A stretch of 64,000 nt of DNA from Phyllobacterium sp. YR531 (GCF_000282595.1 NZ_AKIZ01000023.1:62001-126000); one strand, 5' to 3'; positions 44,513 to 53,838 are shown, counted from the stretch's first letter. Notes: a model not told the origin generated them from the sequence alone. A program made the numbers and translations.

Positions 44513-45210
44513 TTCATATCCTTGTGTAGATTATCACGGGAACGGAAGGATTTGATGATACCGCCAATGATCGCAACTGCAATTTCCTGCGGGCCGACGG
44601 CACCAATATCCAAACCTATCGGGGCATTGATTGAATCCGTCTGGTCTTTGTTAAACCCCAGCAATTTTAGCCGTTCAACACGTTTTGCGTGAGTTGTGCG
44701 GCTACCAAGTGCTCCAATGTAAAAACACCCCGCATTCAGCGCAGCCGCCAAGGCGGGATCATCTATTTTGGGATCGTGGGACAGAACTGCCAGCGCACAA
44801 TAGGCATCCAGTGGACGCTCCTGCAAAACGCCATCCGGCCAATCAGCATAGACGTTCACATCGGGGAAACGTTCCCGCGTTGCAAATGCAGTCCGCGGAT
44901 CAATGATTTCCATCTCAAAGCCGGCAATCTTTGCCATTGGTGCCAGCGCTTCGCTGATATGAACAGCACCAATAACAACAAGCCGAGGCGACGGCAGATA
45001 AACATTGAGAAAGAAGGAGCGACCTTCAACTTCCGCAACGCCGGACCGCCCTGTCAGAAATGCTTTTTTGATAACATTGCCTAACGAACCGGCAACGGGA
45101 TCAGTTTCCCTGATGACACGATCCCGCCCGTCTTCAAGATCGGTCAACATGATTACGGCGCGGCGCTGACGCCTTTCTTCATTGAGTTTTTTCAGGCAAT
45201 AAGGATCCAC
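44509..45210 (-). CDS. XdhC/CoxI family protein, C-terminal (Rossmann) part
   Basis: About 233 residues with the XdhC Rossmann domain: LVVIGAVHISEALAPMAKIA, then DVNVYADWPD, ALGSRTTHAKRVERLKLLG and GLDIGAVGPQEIAVAIIGGI. XdhC/CoxI proteins help mature or insert molybdenum cofactor in xanthine and CO dehydrogenases. The gene begins (GTG 45210, or TTG overlapping the stop) right after the separate N-terminal-part gene, so the usual single protein is split in two. No molybdenum hydroxylase gene is in this window. Confidence 0.85.
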   Translation of the reverse strand: MDPYCLKKLNEERRQRRAVIMLTDLEDGRDRVIRETDPVAGSLGNVIKKAFLTGRSGVAEVEGRSFFLNVYLPSPRLVVIGAVHISEALAPMAKIAGFEMEIIDPRTAFATRERFPDVNVYADWPDGVLQERPLDAYCALAVLSHDPKIDDPALAAALNAGCFYIGALGSRTTHAKRVERLKLLGFNKDQTDSINAPIGLDIGAVGPQEIAVAIIGGIIKSFRSRDNLHKDMN

Positions 45211-45212
45211 GA

Positions 45213-45536
45213 TCAACCCAACCGCTCGACGTAAATCTTGATGCGCCCTCCGCAGGAAAGTCCTACTTTCCAAGCAGTCTCATCAGCAACGCCGAATTCG
45301 AGCATAATTGGTTCGCCGTGCCTGATCACATCAGCGGCTTCGGCAATAACTGAACTCTCTACGCATCCTCCCGAAACTGACCCTTCGAAATTCCCTGCAT
45401 TATCGACGACCAGTTGACTTCCGGCTTGGCGCGGCGAAGATCCCCATGTTTCGATGACAGTGGCGATTGCAACGTCACGACCATCTCTCATCCAGCTTTC
45501 TGCAATCATTAGTGGATCAGCCAGCCGTTGGGTCAT
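45213..45536 (-). CDS. XdhC/CoxI family protein, N-terminal part
   Basis: A 107-residue protein equal to the XdhC_CoxI N-terminal domain: VAIATVIETWGSSPRQAGSQ, SVSGGCVESSVI and the final VGLSCGGRIKIYVE, whose CGG and GGC cysteines are typical. It stops two bases before the GTG of the C-terminal part. The two products probably form one working chaperone. A 13-base gap separates it from the flavin reductase gene upstream. Confidence 0.87.
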   Translation of the reverse strand: MTQRLADPLMIAESWMRDGRDVAIATVIETWGSSPRQAGSQLVVDNAGNFEGSVSGGCVESSVIAEAADVIRHGEPIMLEFGVADETAWKVGLSCGGRIKIYVERLG

Positions 45537-45549
45537 AATTCTTCCAGTC

Positions 45550-46119
45550 TCATTCTCCGACGCGATGATAACCGCGGTTGAGGTAAACCAGCGAACTTTC
45601 CAGCTTATTCATATTGATGGCAGTTACTTTGCCGTAGATAACATAATGCGTCGCCACTTCATGCGTATCAATAATACGGCAGTCAAAGCTTGCCAGCGCA
45701 TCAATCAGCACTGGTGCACCGGTCTGTACTGTGTGCCATTTGCCCAGCGCAAACCTGTCCGCTTGTGAAAGATCGCCTTTACCTGAAAATGCTTCTGAAA
45801 GCGCCTGTTGCCGGAAAGACAGCGTATTAATCGCAAAGACCTGATTCTCTACAAAGAGATGGTTGAACTCGTGCTTGCGGTTAAGACAGACAAGCATTGT
45901 CGCCGGATCGTCGGACACTGAGCAAACAGCAGATATCGTCACACCGCGACGTCCAGCGGGACCATCAGTAGTAAGGATGTGAACAGCTTCAGCAAAATGG
46001 CTCATCGCATTACGGAACGCGAGCGGCTCTATCTTTTGGTCTTTGGCGATAAACACAGTACTTTTTCCATTTGTCTCTGCATCACTAACGCAAGACGTAT
46101 CATTTATATAGGGCCGCAT
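45550..46119 (-). CDS. Flavin reductase-like, FMN-binding protein
   Basis: A 189-residue protein of the flavin reductase-like domain family: FAEAVHILTTDGPAGRRGVT, SVSDDPATMLVCLNRKHEFN and FSGKGDLSQADRF. Such proteins supply reduced FMN/FAD to a monooxygenase. No monooxygenase is encoded nearby. About 20 residues precede the typical domain start, so the true start may lie downstream of 46119. It heads the operon flavin reductase - XdhC-N - XdhC-C - hydrolase and is divergent from the LivK-like gene. Confidence 0.87.
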   Translation of the reverse strand: MRPYINDTSCVSDAETNGKSTVFIAKDQKIEPLAFRNAMSHFAEAVHILTTDGPAGRRGVTISAVCSVSDDPATMLVCLNRKHEFNHLFVENQVFAINTLSFRQQALSEAFSGKGDLSQADRFALGKWHTVQTGAPVLIDALASFDCRIIDTHEVATHYVIYGKVTAINMNKLESSLVYLNRGYHRVGE

Positions 46120-46150
46120 TGCACTGAGTGAAGGAAACAGTTACCGAAAA

Positions 46151-46161
46151 CAGGTTACCTG
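46151..46161. promoter_or_regulatory. Palindrome CAGGTTACCTG in divergent promoter region
   Basis: A perfect odd-centred palindrome (CAGGT-T-ACCTG) lying 31 bases before the LivK-like start and 31 bases before the flavin reductase start. It is centrally placed in a 73-base divergent region, so it could control both. Confidence 0.35.
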
Positions 46162-46192
46162 CGACCAGATACGAGGAAACGGCACTTTTTCG

Positions 46193-47275
46193 ATGACACT
46201 CCTTATCCGCACGACAACCTTGGTTCTGGGCTTGGTGTTCTGCACTATCGCACATGCTGAAGATAAAATTGGTGTCGTCGCGCCAATCTCAGGTGCGTTT
46301 TCACGTCTGGGCAATCAGCTTGTGGATGGCGCTGCAATTGCTATCGCGTCAGACAAAAGCGGACAGGCAGCATCGATAGTAACTCGTGATGATAGTTGTA
46401 CGGCTGCAGGTGGTGCGGAAGCTGCAAAGCAATTGCTTCAATCCGATGCTCTTATCGTCATCGGCTTCCTGTGTACGGAATCGCTCGAAGCCGCATTGCC
46501 CATACTTGGTCAAAAAGGAATAGCGATCATCACACCAGCCATACGGTCGCAAACATTGACCGAACTACGGACAGATCAGCGCTATCCTGTATTCCGGCTG
46601 GCTCCTTCAAATCGCAATGAAGTCAGTGAAACCAGCACGATTCTTGCCGACCTTTGGCGCTCCACGCCATTTGCCATAATCGATGACGGGACAATATTCG
46701 GACGCGAGCTTACTTCCGGCATTCGCCTGCGTCTTGAAGAAAAAGGCCTTAAACCAGTGTTTTCCGACACTTACCGCCCCGGACTCGATAATCAGAATGC
46801 GCTTGTCGGGCGTCTCAAACGCGCCGGTGCCACACAGGTATTTGTTGGCGGTGAACGGGACGATGTTGCTGCCATCGGGCGCAGCGCAACAGCATTGGAC
46901 TACCCGCTGACAATTATTGGAAGCGAGGCGCTGAACGCTTCGGGAAAAGAAAATGACCTTGCATCAGGCACGCTCATGATTGCGCCACGCGCCGCGCAGA
47001 CGCTGGAAAGCGCGCGTACCGCAAAAAATGCCGTCGAACTCGCGGGAAAAGTGCCGGAAGGTTATACCATCGCGGCCTATGCTGCGGGTGAGATTGCGCG
47101 TGATGTGCTGAACGCCGCAAGATCGCAGGCTGGTTCAATCAGCGAACTGCTCCGCAAGACCACATTTGAGACCGCGCTTGGGCCGGTTCAGTTCGATGCA
47201 GCCGGCGAACGTATTGCCGATACCTATCGTCTGCAAAAATATGATGGAAAACAATTCGTACCGGAGACGAATTGA
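46193..47275 (+). CDS. LivK-like periplasmic binding protein without its transporter
   Basis: A 360-residue exported type I binding protein of the branched-chain amino acid/amide family. The signal peptide covers about residues 1-22 (cut near AHA). The mature start DKIGVVAPISGAFSRLGNQL and the region DDSCTAAGGAEAAKQLL are typical. No permease or ATPase genes are linked, so it is an orphan receptor. Its stop overlaps the start of the P1 peptidase gene (TGATG), which suggests that what it binds is related to a peptide or amide product. Confidence 0.87.
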   Translation: MTLLIRTTTLVLGLVFCTIAHAEDKIGVVAPISGAFSRLGNQLVDGAAIAIASDKSGQAASIVTRDDSCTAAGGAEAAKQLLQSDALIVIGFLCTESLEAALPILGQKGIAIITPAIRSQTLTELRTDQRYPVFRLAPSNRNEVSETSTILADLWRSTPFAIIDDGTIFGRELTSGIRLRLEEKGLKPVFSDTYRPGLDNQNALVGRLKRAGATQVFVGGERDDVAAIGRSATALDYPLTIIGSEALNASGKENDLASGTLMIAPRAAQTLESARTAKNAVELAGKVPEGYTIAAYAAGEIARDVLNAARSQAGSISELLRKTTFETALGPVQFDAAGERIADTYRLQKYDGKQFVPETN

Positions 47276-48282
47276 TGGCAAGGCAAACCGGGCCACGAAA
47301 CCTGATCACGGATGTTGGCGGTCTCAAGATCGGCAATGCGTCAAGTGATCAAGTAAAGTCTGGCTGCACAGTGATAGTTTGCGATACCCCCGCGACCGCA
47401 GCGGTACAGGTGCTTGGCGGAGCGCCGGGAACGCGTGAGACAGACCTTCTTGAGCCGCATAATACAGTTGAAGCAATCAATGCCCTTGTCCTTTCTGGAG
47501 GCTCGGCATTCGGGCTGGATGCTGCATCGGGCGTGCAGGCGGCGTTGCGCGAAATGGGCGTGGGCTTTGAAGTTGGCACGCAAAAGATTCCCATCGTCCC
47601 CGGAGCAATCCTGTTTGATATGCTCAATGGCGGCGACAAGGATTGGGGGCGCTATCCCCCGTATCGTGAATTGGGTTACGAAGCAGTCCATACGGCTTCG
47701 CTGGATTTTGCCCTCGGGACAACCGGTGCCGGGACAGGTGCAACCATCGCCGGATTGAAAGGCGGATTAGGCTCCGCCTCAACTTTGCTGGACAATGGAA
47801 CGACGATCGGTGCCCTTGTTGCCGTAAATGCACTGGGGATGGTTACGGTGGGAAATACCCGCCATTTCTGGGCCTCGCCCTTTGAGATGGTTGAGGAGTT
47901 TGGCGGACTCGGCATGCCTCATCCCCTTCCCGAGGAAGCAGCGGATATCCGCACGAAATTCAGCGACGCGGCCCGCAACGGTAATACTACGATAGGCGTC
48001 ATCGCAACCGATCTCGTACTCACTAAAGCTCAAGCAAAGCGACTTGCAATCGCGGCTCATGACGGTTTCTCACGCGCTATATGGCCATCACACACGCCAT
48101 TCGACGGCGACTTGATCTTTGCGCTTGCCACGGGGACGGCGGGCAGAGCGCCGGAAATTGGTGAATTTGTTGAGCTCTGTGCCAGTGCTGCCTCTACAAT
48201 GGCTCGTGCTGTGGCCCGGGGCGTTTACTCTGCTACCCCTGCCGACAACGATCCTTACCCCGTCTGGGGTTCTCTCAGCTAA
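47275..48282 (+). CDS. P1 (DmpA/NylC) family self-cleaving peptidase
   Basis: A 335-residue N-terminal-nucleophile hydrolase. Family pieces are LITDVGGLKIGNAS, ALVLSGGSAFGLDAASGVQ, GGLGSAS and, near the end, NGNTTIGVIATD. In NylC the chain cuts itself between Asn and Thr of the NTT motif; here that would be N237/T238, giving an alpha chain of 237 and a beta chain of 98 residues. Relatives act as D/L-aminopeptidase, beta-peptidyl aminopeptidase or nylon-oligomer hydrolase. No signal peptide, so probably cytoplasmic. Translationally coupled to the LivK-like gene. Confidence 0.9.
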   Translation: MARQTGPRNLITDVGGLKIGNASSDQVKSGCTVIVCDTPATAAVQVLGGAPGTRETDLLEPHNTVEAINALVLSGGSAFGLDAASGVQAALREMGVGFEVGTQKIPIVPGAILFDMLNGGDKDWGRYPPYRELGYEAVHTASLDFALGTTGAGTGATIAGLKGGLGSASTLLDNGTTIGALVAVNALGMVTVGNTRHFWASPFEMVEEFGGLGMPHPLPEEAADIRTKFSDAARNGNTTIGVIATDLVLTKAQAKRLAIAAHDGFSRAIWPSHTPFDGDLIFALATGTAGRAPEIGEFVELCASAASTMARAVARGVYSATPADNDPYPVWGSLS

Positions 48283-48345
48283 GCTTGTGCGGCAAGGCTG
48301 CACATGATAGGTGCGCGCCAATCATTTCGCTATCCGGAGAGTACC

Positions 48346-49020
48346 ATGAGCCGTCCGCTCGTCATCGCCCCGTCCATTCTTGCCTCGGATTTTTCGAAGC
48401 TCGGCTCGGAAATAACTTCCGTTTTGAGTGCTGGAGCGGACTGGATTCATATCGACGTGATGGATGGGCATTTCGTGCCTAACATAACTTTTGGTCCCGA
48501 TGTGGTCAAAGCGATCCGTCCTCTCACTGATGCGGTATTCGACACGCATTTGATGATCGCCCCTTGCGACCCGTATATTGAAGCTTTCGCCAAGGCAGGT
48601 TCGGATATCATCACTGTACACGCAGAAGCCGGACCGCATCTCCATCGTTCGCTGCAGGCTATTCGTGCTCTGGGTAAAAAAGCAGGTGTTGCGATCAATC
48701 CCGCTACGCCAGAATCCGCAATTGAATACGTTCTCGATAATGTCGACCTCATCCTTGTCATGACGGTCAATCCGGGTTTCGGTGGCCAGAAATTTATCAC
48801 CGAAATGCAGGATAAATTAAGAAAAATCAAAGGCATGATCGGCAATCGCCCCATCGATATCGAAGTTGATGGTGGCATCACTGCGGAAACAGCACCACTG
48901 GCTGTCGCCGCAGGCGCCAATGCACTCGTGGCAGGATCAGCCATTTATAAAGGCGGGACAGAAGCCCAATACAAAGCTAATATCGATCTTATACGGAGCG
49001 CGATACAAAAGGGTTCGTAA
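48346..49020 (+). CDS. rpe: Ribulose-phosphate 3-epimerase
   Basis: Interconverts ribulose 5-phosphate and xylulose 5-phosphate. The 224-residue TIM barrel has [33 protein letters not shown] (metal His and Asp), [14 protein letters not shown] and [11 protein letters not shown]. The ATG follows a GGAGAG; a longer reading from 48304 is not needed. The stop overlaps the next start (TAATG), so it is coupled to the DUF2259 gene. Confidence 0.96.
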   Translation: MSRPLVIAPSILASDFSKLGSEITSVLSAGADWIHIDVMDGHFVPNITFGPDVVKAIRPLTDAVFDTHLMIAPCDPYIEAFAKAGSDIITVHAEAGPHLHRSLQAIRALGKKAGVAINPATPESAIEYVLDNVDLILVMTVNPGFGGQKFITEMQDKLRKIKGMIGNRPIDIEVDGGITAETAPLAVAAGANALVAGSAIYKGGTEAQYKANIDLIRSAIQKGS

Positions 49021-49757
49021 TGCCATATCGCCCATTATCAGGCTTATGTCTGCTTTTTGCACTGATTGCAGCTCCTGCAATTGCGCAAGCAGGAGATGCT
49101 GCAAAGCTTGATATTATTGGGTTTTCCAAGGATGGCGGTGCATTTGCCTTCGAGGAATATGGCGTGCAGGACGGATCTGGTTTTCCATATGCCAACCGCT
49201 TTTACATCGACACGGCGACCGACAAGTTCCTTGCCAAAACCCCGGTAAGGGTAAGGCTAGATGACGAGAATGCTTCCATTGCAAATGCCCGAACGAAAGT
49301 CAGTCAGGATAGCGAAGAGCTGACATCTTTGCCGGATACCGAGTTACGTATCAATGCTGGCCAGACAGTTGCATCAAACCCGGTTACCGAGCTCTCCGCT
49401 GACCCGTTCAAGGTGATCGTAAATCCGCGACCAATCTTCCCCGCGCTTGATACCAACCTGAAGATCGAGCTTTTGGAAACGCCTGCCACGCCGAGTGAAA
49501 CATGCCAAAACATGGGCGAAATCAAAGGCTTCCGCCTTACACTCACGGAAGATAAGCCCGACGCAAAGCCTGAACTTCTGCATGAAGACAAGACAGTTCC
49601 ATCCAGTCGAGGGTGCCCGCTCGGCTATAGTATCGGCGCTGTCCAGACGTTCTATCCCGATAATGCAAAGCCGGTTATCGCTGTCATGATTGCAGTTCGC
49701 AGCGTTGGATTCGAGGGGCCAGACTATCGCTGGCTGGCCGTTACCAGACAGCGATAA
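49020..49757 (+). CDS. DUF2259 secreted protein
   Basis: A 245-residue exported protein with a signal peptide (LCLLFALIAAPAIAQA). DUF2259 features are KLDIIGFSKDGGAFAFEEYG, RFYIDTATDKFL and the final FEGPDYRWLAVT. No function is established; the domain is usually found between rpe and purB in Rhizobiales, as here. It overlaps rpe by one base. Confidence 0.9.
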   Translation: MPYRPLSGLCLLFALIAAPAIAQAGDAAKLDIIGFSKDGGAFAFEEYGVQDGSGFPYANRFYIDTATDKFLAKTPVRVRLDDENASIANARTKVSQDSEELTSLPDTELRINAGQTVASNPVTELSADPFKVIVNPRPIFPALDTNLKIELLETPATPSETCQNMGEIKGFRLTLTEDKPDAKPELLHEDKTVPSSRGCPLGYSIGAVQTFYPDNAKPVIAVMIAVRSVGFEGPDYRWLAVTRQR

Positions 49758-49858
49758 TCCACAGCGGGCCGGACCAGCCGGAAAGTAGCATTGAGTGATG
49801 CGCGCTGGTCTGATAGACCGCACTGAAATCCGATATACACCCGCCGACAGGAAAACAC

Positions 49859-51175
49859 ATGATCCCGCGCTATTCGCGACCCGAGATGGTTGCAATCTGG
49901 TCTCCCGAGACAAAATTCCGCATCTGGTTCGAGATTGAGGCACATGCCTGCGATGCCCTTGCAGAGCTGGGCGTCATCCCGAAAGAAGCAGCGAAAACCA
50001 TCTGGGAAAAGGGTGGCGCAGCGACATTCGACATTGATCGCATCGATGAAATCGAGCGCGAAACGAAACACGATGTCATTGCTTTCCTTACACATTTATC
50101 CGAAATCGTCGGTCCGGATGCTCGTTTTGTGCATCAGGGAATGACTTCGTCTGACGTTCTCGACACCTGCTTCAATGTGCAACTTATGCGTGCCAGCGAC
50201 ATCCTCCTGGATGATCTTGACCGGCTTCTGGCCGCGTTAAAAATACGGGCATTCGAGCACAAGGATACGGTCACCATTGGCCGCAGCCATGGCATCCATG
50301 CCGAACCGACAACCTTCGGCGTTAAGCTGGCACAGGCTTATGCGGAATTCGAAAGATGCCGCAGCAGACTGGTCGCTGCACGTGAAGAGATTGCAACCTG
50401 TGCCATTTCCGGCGCGGTAGGCACATTCGCAAATATCGACCCACGCGTTGAGGAGCACGTTGCCAAGGCATTGGGAATGCAAGCAGAACCGGTTTCGACG
50501 CAGGTTATTCCGCGCGACCGCCACGCCATGTATTTTGCAACCTTGGGTGTAATTGCATCTTCGGTTGAGCGATTGTCGGTCGAAATTCGCCATTTGCAAC
50601 GCACGGAAGTATTGGAAGCGGAAGAGTATTTTTCACCCGGACAGAAGGGCTCATCGGCCATGCCGCACAAGCGTAATCCGGTTCTGACAGAAAACATGAC
50701 AGGCCTCGCCCGCATGGTTCGCGCCTTTGCTTTGCCGGCCATGGAGAATGTCGCTCTGTGGCACGAGCGCGATATCTCACACTCATCGGTTGAGCGCATG
50801 ATCGGCCCGGATGCGACAATCACCCTGGATTTCGCCTTGGCCCGCATGGTTGGCGTGATTGAAAAGCTACTGGTGTATCCGGATAACATGTTGAAAAACA
50901 TGAATAAATTTCGTGGCTTGATCCACTCGCAGCGTGTGCTTCTAGCACTGACGCAGGCTGGCGTTTCTCGCGAAGACTCTTACCGCCTCGTTCAGCGCAA
51001 TGCGATGAAGGTCTGGGAGCATGGTGCTGATTTCCTTGAGGAATTACTTGCCGATGCTGATGTGCGGGCGTCGCTGCCTGAGGATGTGCTCCGCGAAAAA
51101 TTCGATCTCGGTTATCACACCAAACACGTCAATACGATTTTCCAACGCGTGTTTGGCTCAACTGGCAACAACTAA
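49859..51175 (+). CDS. purB: Adenylosuccinate lyase
   Basis: Acts twice in purine synthesis: it splits SAICAR and adenylosuccinate, each giving fumarate. The 438-residue protein has the fumarase/aspartase signature SSAMPHKRNPVLTENMTG, the HQGMTSSDVLDTC region and GRSHGIHAEPTTFG with its catalytic His. It follows rpe and DUF2259 in the same direction; AGGAAA precedes the ATG. A strong terminator lies 150 bases downstream. Confidence 0.96.
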   Translation: MIPRYSRPEMVAIWSPETKFRIWFEIEAHACDALAELGVIPKEAAKTIWEKGGAATFDIDRIDEIERETKHDVIAFLTHLSEIVGPDARFVHQGMTSSDVLDTCFNVQLMRASDILLDDLDRLLAALKIRAFEHKDTVTIGRSHGIHAEPTTFGVKLAQAYAEFERCRSRLVAAREEIATCAISGAVGTFANIDPRVEEHVAKALGMQAEPVSTQVIPRDRHAMYFATLGVIASSVERLSVEIRHLQRTEVLEAEEYFSPGQKGSSAMPHKRNPVLTENMTGLARMVRAFALPAMENVALWHERDISHSSVERMIGPDATITLDFALARMVGVIEKLLVYPDNMLKNMNKFRGLIHSQRVLLALTQAGVSREDSYRLVQRNAMKVWEHGADFLEELLADADVRASLPEDVLREKFDLGYHTKHVNTIFQRVFGSTGNN

Positions 51176-51327
51176 ATTAAAGCTGCTGATTGCAAAAACA
51201 CTAGCAAATTTGAGTGTTTTGCTCGCAAAATTTGAGAATTCTGCGCAACGCTGCCGTGGAATTTAAAAATGAAGCTTTGAGAATGGTCTTTTTGCACTGA
51301 AAAAGGCCTTTAGCGCTCCAAAACGAC

Positions 51328-51366
51328 AAAAGAGGAATTGAACGCTCGTTCAATTCCTCTTTTTTC
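51328..51366. terminator. Bidirectional terminator between purB and the DUF1127 gene
   Basis: AGAGGAATTGAACG (51331-51344) and CGTTCAATTCCTCT (51347-51360) form a 14-base-pair stem extended by AAA/TTT, with T runs on both strands. Confidence 0.92.
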
Positions 51367-51424
51367 TGTTTTGGTCGGCCGTGTATTTTTGGAACGTTGA
51401 ATCGTCGGCGATACCACCATCGAT

Positions 51425-51652
51425 TCAGTCCCAAAACCGCCGCTCAACTTCCTGGCGAGCTTCGCCCTTCGATATACCAATATCCCGAAGCTGATCATCG
51501 CTCAGTTCGCTGAGGTGAATTCGGCTGCGTCTTTTCGCCAAAGCCGAGACCAGCCAGTTGAAAACGACCATCAGTGTTGAAGGCGTAGCGCGATATTCCT
51601 CTACGACTCCCCGAGAGCCGCAAGAAGATTTGATTGTATCAATTGTACTCAT
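51425..51652 (-). CDS. DUF1127 domain protein
   Basis: A 75-residue protein ending in the DUF1127 domain: LSELSDDQLRDIGISKGEAR, then EVERRFW. These small arginine-rich proteins affect RNA turnover, phosphate and carbon metabolism in alphaproteobacteria. ATG 51652 follows GAGGAG by seven bases. Divergent from the second MocR gene. The strong terminator at 51328-51366 ends its transcript. Confidence 0.9.
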   Translation of the reverse strand: MSTIDTIKSSCGSRGVVEEYRATPSTLMVVFNWLVSALAKRRSRIHLSELSDDQLRDIGISKGEARQEVERRFWD

Positions 51653-51744
51653 ACTAAAACTCCTCAAGTCTGGATTGACTCAAACATTGTACGGGTATTC
51701 TAATGAATTGACTCTATTTGAATCGCAATATATTCATTGTCACC

Positions 51745-53178
51745 ATGACAAATTGGCTTCCCAACCTCGAAAATGACATTGAACCCCAAGAACGGCGCGG
51801 TCCGCTCTATATGCGGCTCGCAAACCGGATCGAATCCGACATAGCGCAAGGCATATTGCCGCCCGGCACAAAGCTGCCGCCGCAACGCAATCTCGCCTTC
51901 GATATCGGCGTCACCATTGGAACAGTGGGTCGCGCCTATAATCTTATTCGCGAGCGCGGGCTGGTTACCGGCGAAGTAGGGCGTGGAACTTATGTGACCA
52001 GTCACAAGGATGTGCCGCTGGTTGAACGTTCGAGCACATCAACACCATTTGGCGGAACCCGGGGCGCAATCATCGAGCCTGGCAATATACGTCTGGACTC
52101 GACGGCGGCTATTGATGTCGGCCAGTCCGAACCGATGGAACGATTGCTGCAAGGTATTTTGAAACAGTACCCGCGCGAAATATCCAGCTATTCCCGCACC
52201 CTACCCCAAAGCTGGCTTGAGGCCGGAAGCAGATGGCTTTCATCGGCAGGTTGGAAGCCAGACCTTGCCTCCATTGTCCCGACACTTGGCGCACACTCGG
52301 CAATTCTCGCAATCATTGCTGCGGTGACTGCTCCGGGCGACAGGATCGCGTTTGAAGACCTGACCTATTGTTCTGCCGCACGCAGCGTCAATCTTATGGG
52401 TCGCCGCAGTATAATCATGCATACACAGGCGGGCTTTGCGACACCGGATGATTTTGAACGTCTCTGCGCCCAGCAGCATCCCAAACTCGTATTTCTCATG
52501 CCCTCGCTGCATAACCCCACGGCAACAACCATGCCGGAGGAAAACCGCCGGGCAATCGTTGATATTGCGCGGCGCTATAATGTCTGGATCATTGAAGACG
52601 AGATATATGGCTCGATCATGCAGAATAAGCATATCGCCATCGCGGCACTGGCACCCGAGCGCACATTCCACATTGGCGGCCTGTCAAAATCGGTGGCGGC
52701 CGGCGTTCGCGGCGGCTGGGTCGCCTGCCCTCCGCATCTGGCCACACGGGTTTATACGGCACACAAGATGGTCACGGGCGGCATGCCATTCATGATGGCG
52801 GAGCTGGGTGCGCAACTGGTGAATTCCGGAGAAGCAGACGCAATCCGCAGCAAGGTCTGCGCCGAGGTCCGCGACCGGGAAGCCATTGCGCAGGAAATAT
52901 TTGCCGGCATGGATTTCAATTCGCAACCGCTTGCAACCTTCCTGTGGGTAAAACTGCCCGATCCATGGCTTTCAGCCACATTCAAGAATGCCGCCCTTAA
53001 TGAGGGTGTTCTGATCGACGACGAAGATGAGTTTAAGCCGGGCCGCACGGAGAAAGCGTTCCACCGCGTCCGGCTTGGTGTGACAGTGCCAGCAACACGG
53101 GAAGAATTGCGCCAAGGCTTCTCGATTATCCGCCGCCTAATGGAAACCAGCAACGCAAGTTACGATAGTTATTCGTGA
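51745..53178 (+). CDS. MocR-type regulator or PLP-dependent aminotransferase with GntR domain
   Basis: A 477-residue protein. The N-terminal winged helix covers about residues 15-80 (PLYMRLANRIESDIAQGILP, PPQRNLAFDIGVTIGTVGRA). The rest is a type I aminotransferase fold with MPSLHNPTATTMPE, WIIEDEIYGSI and PLP lysine in HIGGLSKSVAAGVRG. It is usually a regulator, not an enzyme. ATG 51745 is taken; TTG 51718 is an alternative. Divergent from the DUF1127 gene by 92 bases, where TTGACT (51675-51680) and TTCTAA (51698-51703), 17 bases apart, may be its promoter. Confidence 0.9.
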   Translation: MTNWLPNLENDIEPQERRGPLYMRLANRIESDIAQGILPPGTKLPPQRNLAFDIGVTIGTVGRAYNLIRERGLVTGEVGRGTYVTSHKDVPLVERSSTSTPFGGTRGAIIEPGNIRLDSTAAIDVGQSEPMERLLQGILKQYPREISSYSRTLPQSWLEAGSRWLSSAGWKPDLASIVPTLGAHSAILAIIAAVTAPGDRIAFEDLTYCSAARSVNLMGRRSIIMHTQAGFATPDDFERLCAQQHPKLVFLMPSLHNPTATTMPEENRRAIVDIARRYNVWIIEDEIYGSIMQNKHIAIAALAPERTFHIGGLSKSVAAGVRGGWVACPPHLATRVYTAHKMVTGGMPFMMAELGAQLVNSGEADAIRSKVCAEVRDREAIAQEIFAGMDFNSQPLATFLWVKLPDPWLSATFKNAALNEGVLIDDEDEFKPGRTEKAFHRVRLGVTVPATREELRQGFSIIRRLMETSNASYDSYS

Positions 53179-53391
53179 GGTTGGAAGCATGGCCAGTCGC
53201 GCTGCTGTCATACAGAGCGGCCCTCCGATTTCCTCAAACTGTCGGTCCTTTGGATAGGAATGCTCGCCATGTGTATGGGAAGAGCTTCACGGCTTCCCGC
53301 ATGGAAAGCTATTCACAAAATTCTATTAAGCCGGGTCCTTTACTTTCATCCCATTTGTCTGAAACTCGGTCAGGTCATCGGGGTATAGTGA

Positions 53392-53838
53392 ATGGTAGAA
53401 GTAAGATTTACAGCAGCTTCGCTGAGGATAATAGGCGAAGACCTGAACGTGGAAGAAATAACTTCATTGCTGGAAGTAGCTCCCCATCGAGCTATGAACA
53501 AAGGTGATGTAGAAGAGCGCCCAAACGGTCAAAAAGTAGTCTCAAGAACCGGAATATGGAGCCGAAAAGTTGATCGCAGTTCACCTGCTAATTTGGATGC
53601 TCAGATTGCCGAACTTCTCGAACCTCTCCCTCAAAATTTATCTGTCTGGCAATTGTTGACAAAGCGCTTCCGAACAGAAGTTTTTTGTGGCGCTTTCATG
53701 CTGGAGGGGAATGAGGGCTTAGGACTGAACCCAGAAACGCTTCTCGCGTTAGGATCACGAGGCATCGCCTTAGAGCTCGATATATACGGTCCAGAGCGAA
53801 CTGATCACATCGCTCCTTTGCCACACGAGTTTAACTGA
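53392..53838 (+). CDS. DUF4279 domain protein
   Basis: A 148-residue soluble protein of the DUF4279 type: TAASLRIIGEDLNVEEITSL, SRTGIWSRKV, the WQLL segment and RGIALELDIYGPE at the end. DUF4279 proteins often occur as immunity or stress-linked proteins; function is not proven. The gene stands alone, 213 bases after the MocR stop, in a stretch with no other visible feature. No ribosome-binding site is clear (GTATAGTGA before ATG). Confidence 0.82.
   Translation: MVEVRFTAASLRIIGEDLNVEEITSLLEVAPHRAMNKGDVEERPNGQKVVSRTGIWSRKVDRSSPANLDAQIAELLEPLPQNLSVWQLLTKRFRTEVFCGAFMLEGNEGLGLNPETLLALGSRGIALELDIYGPERTDHIAPLPHEFN

Noticed and set aside
53179-53391. Open frame between the MocR and DUF4279 genes
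   Set aside because: No ribosome-binding site, no recognisable protein features and overlap with both neighbours; treated as non-coding.
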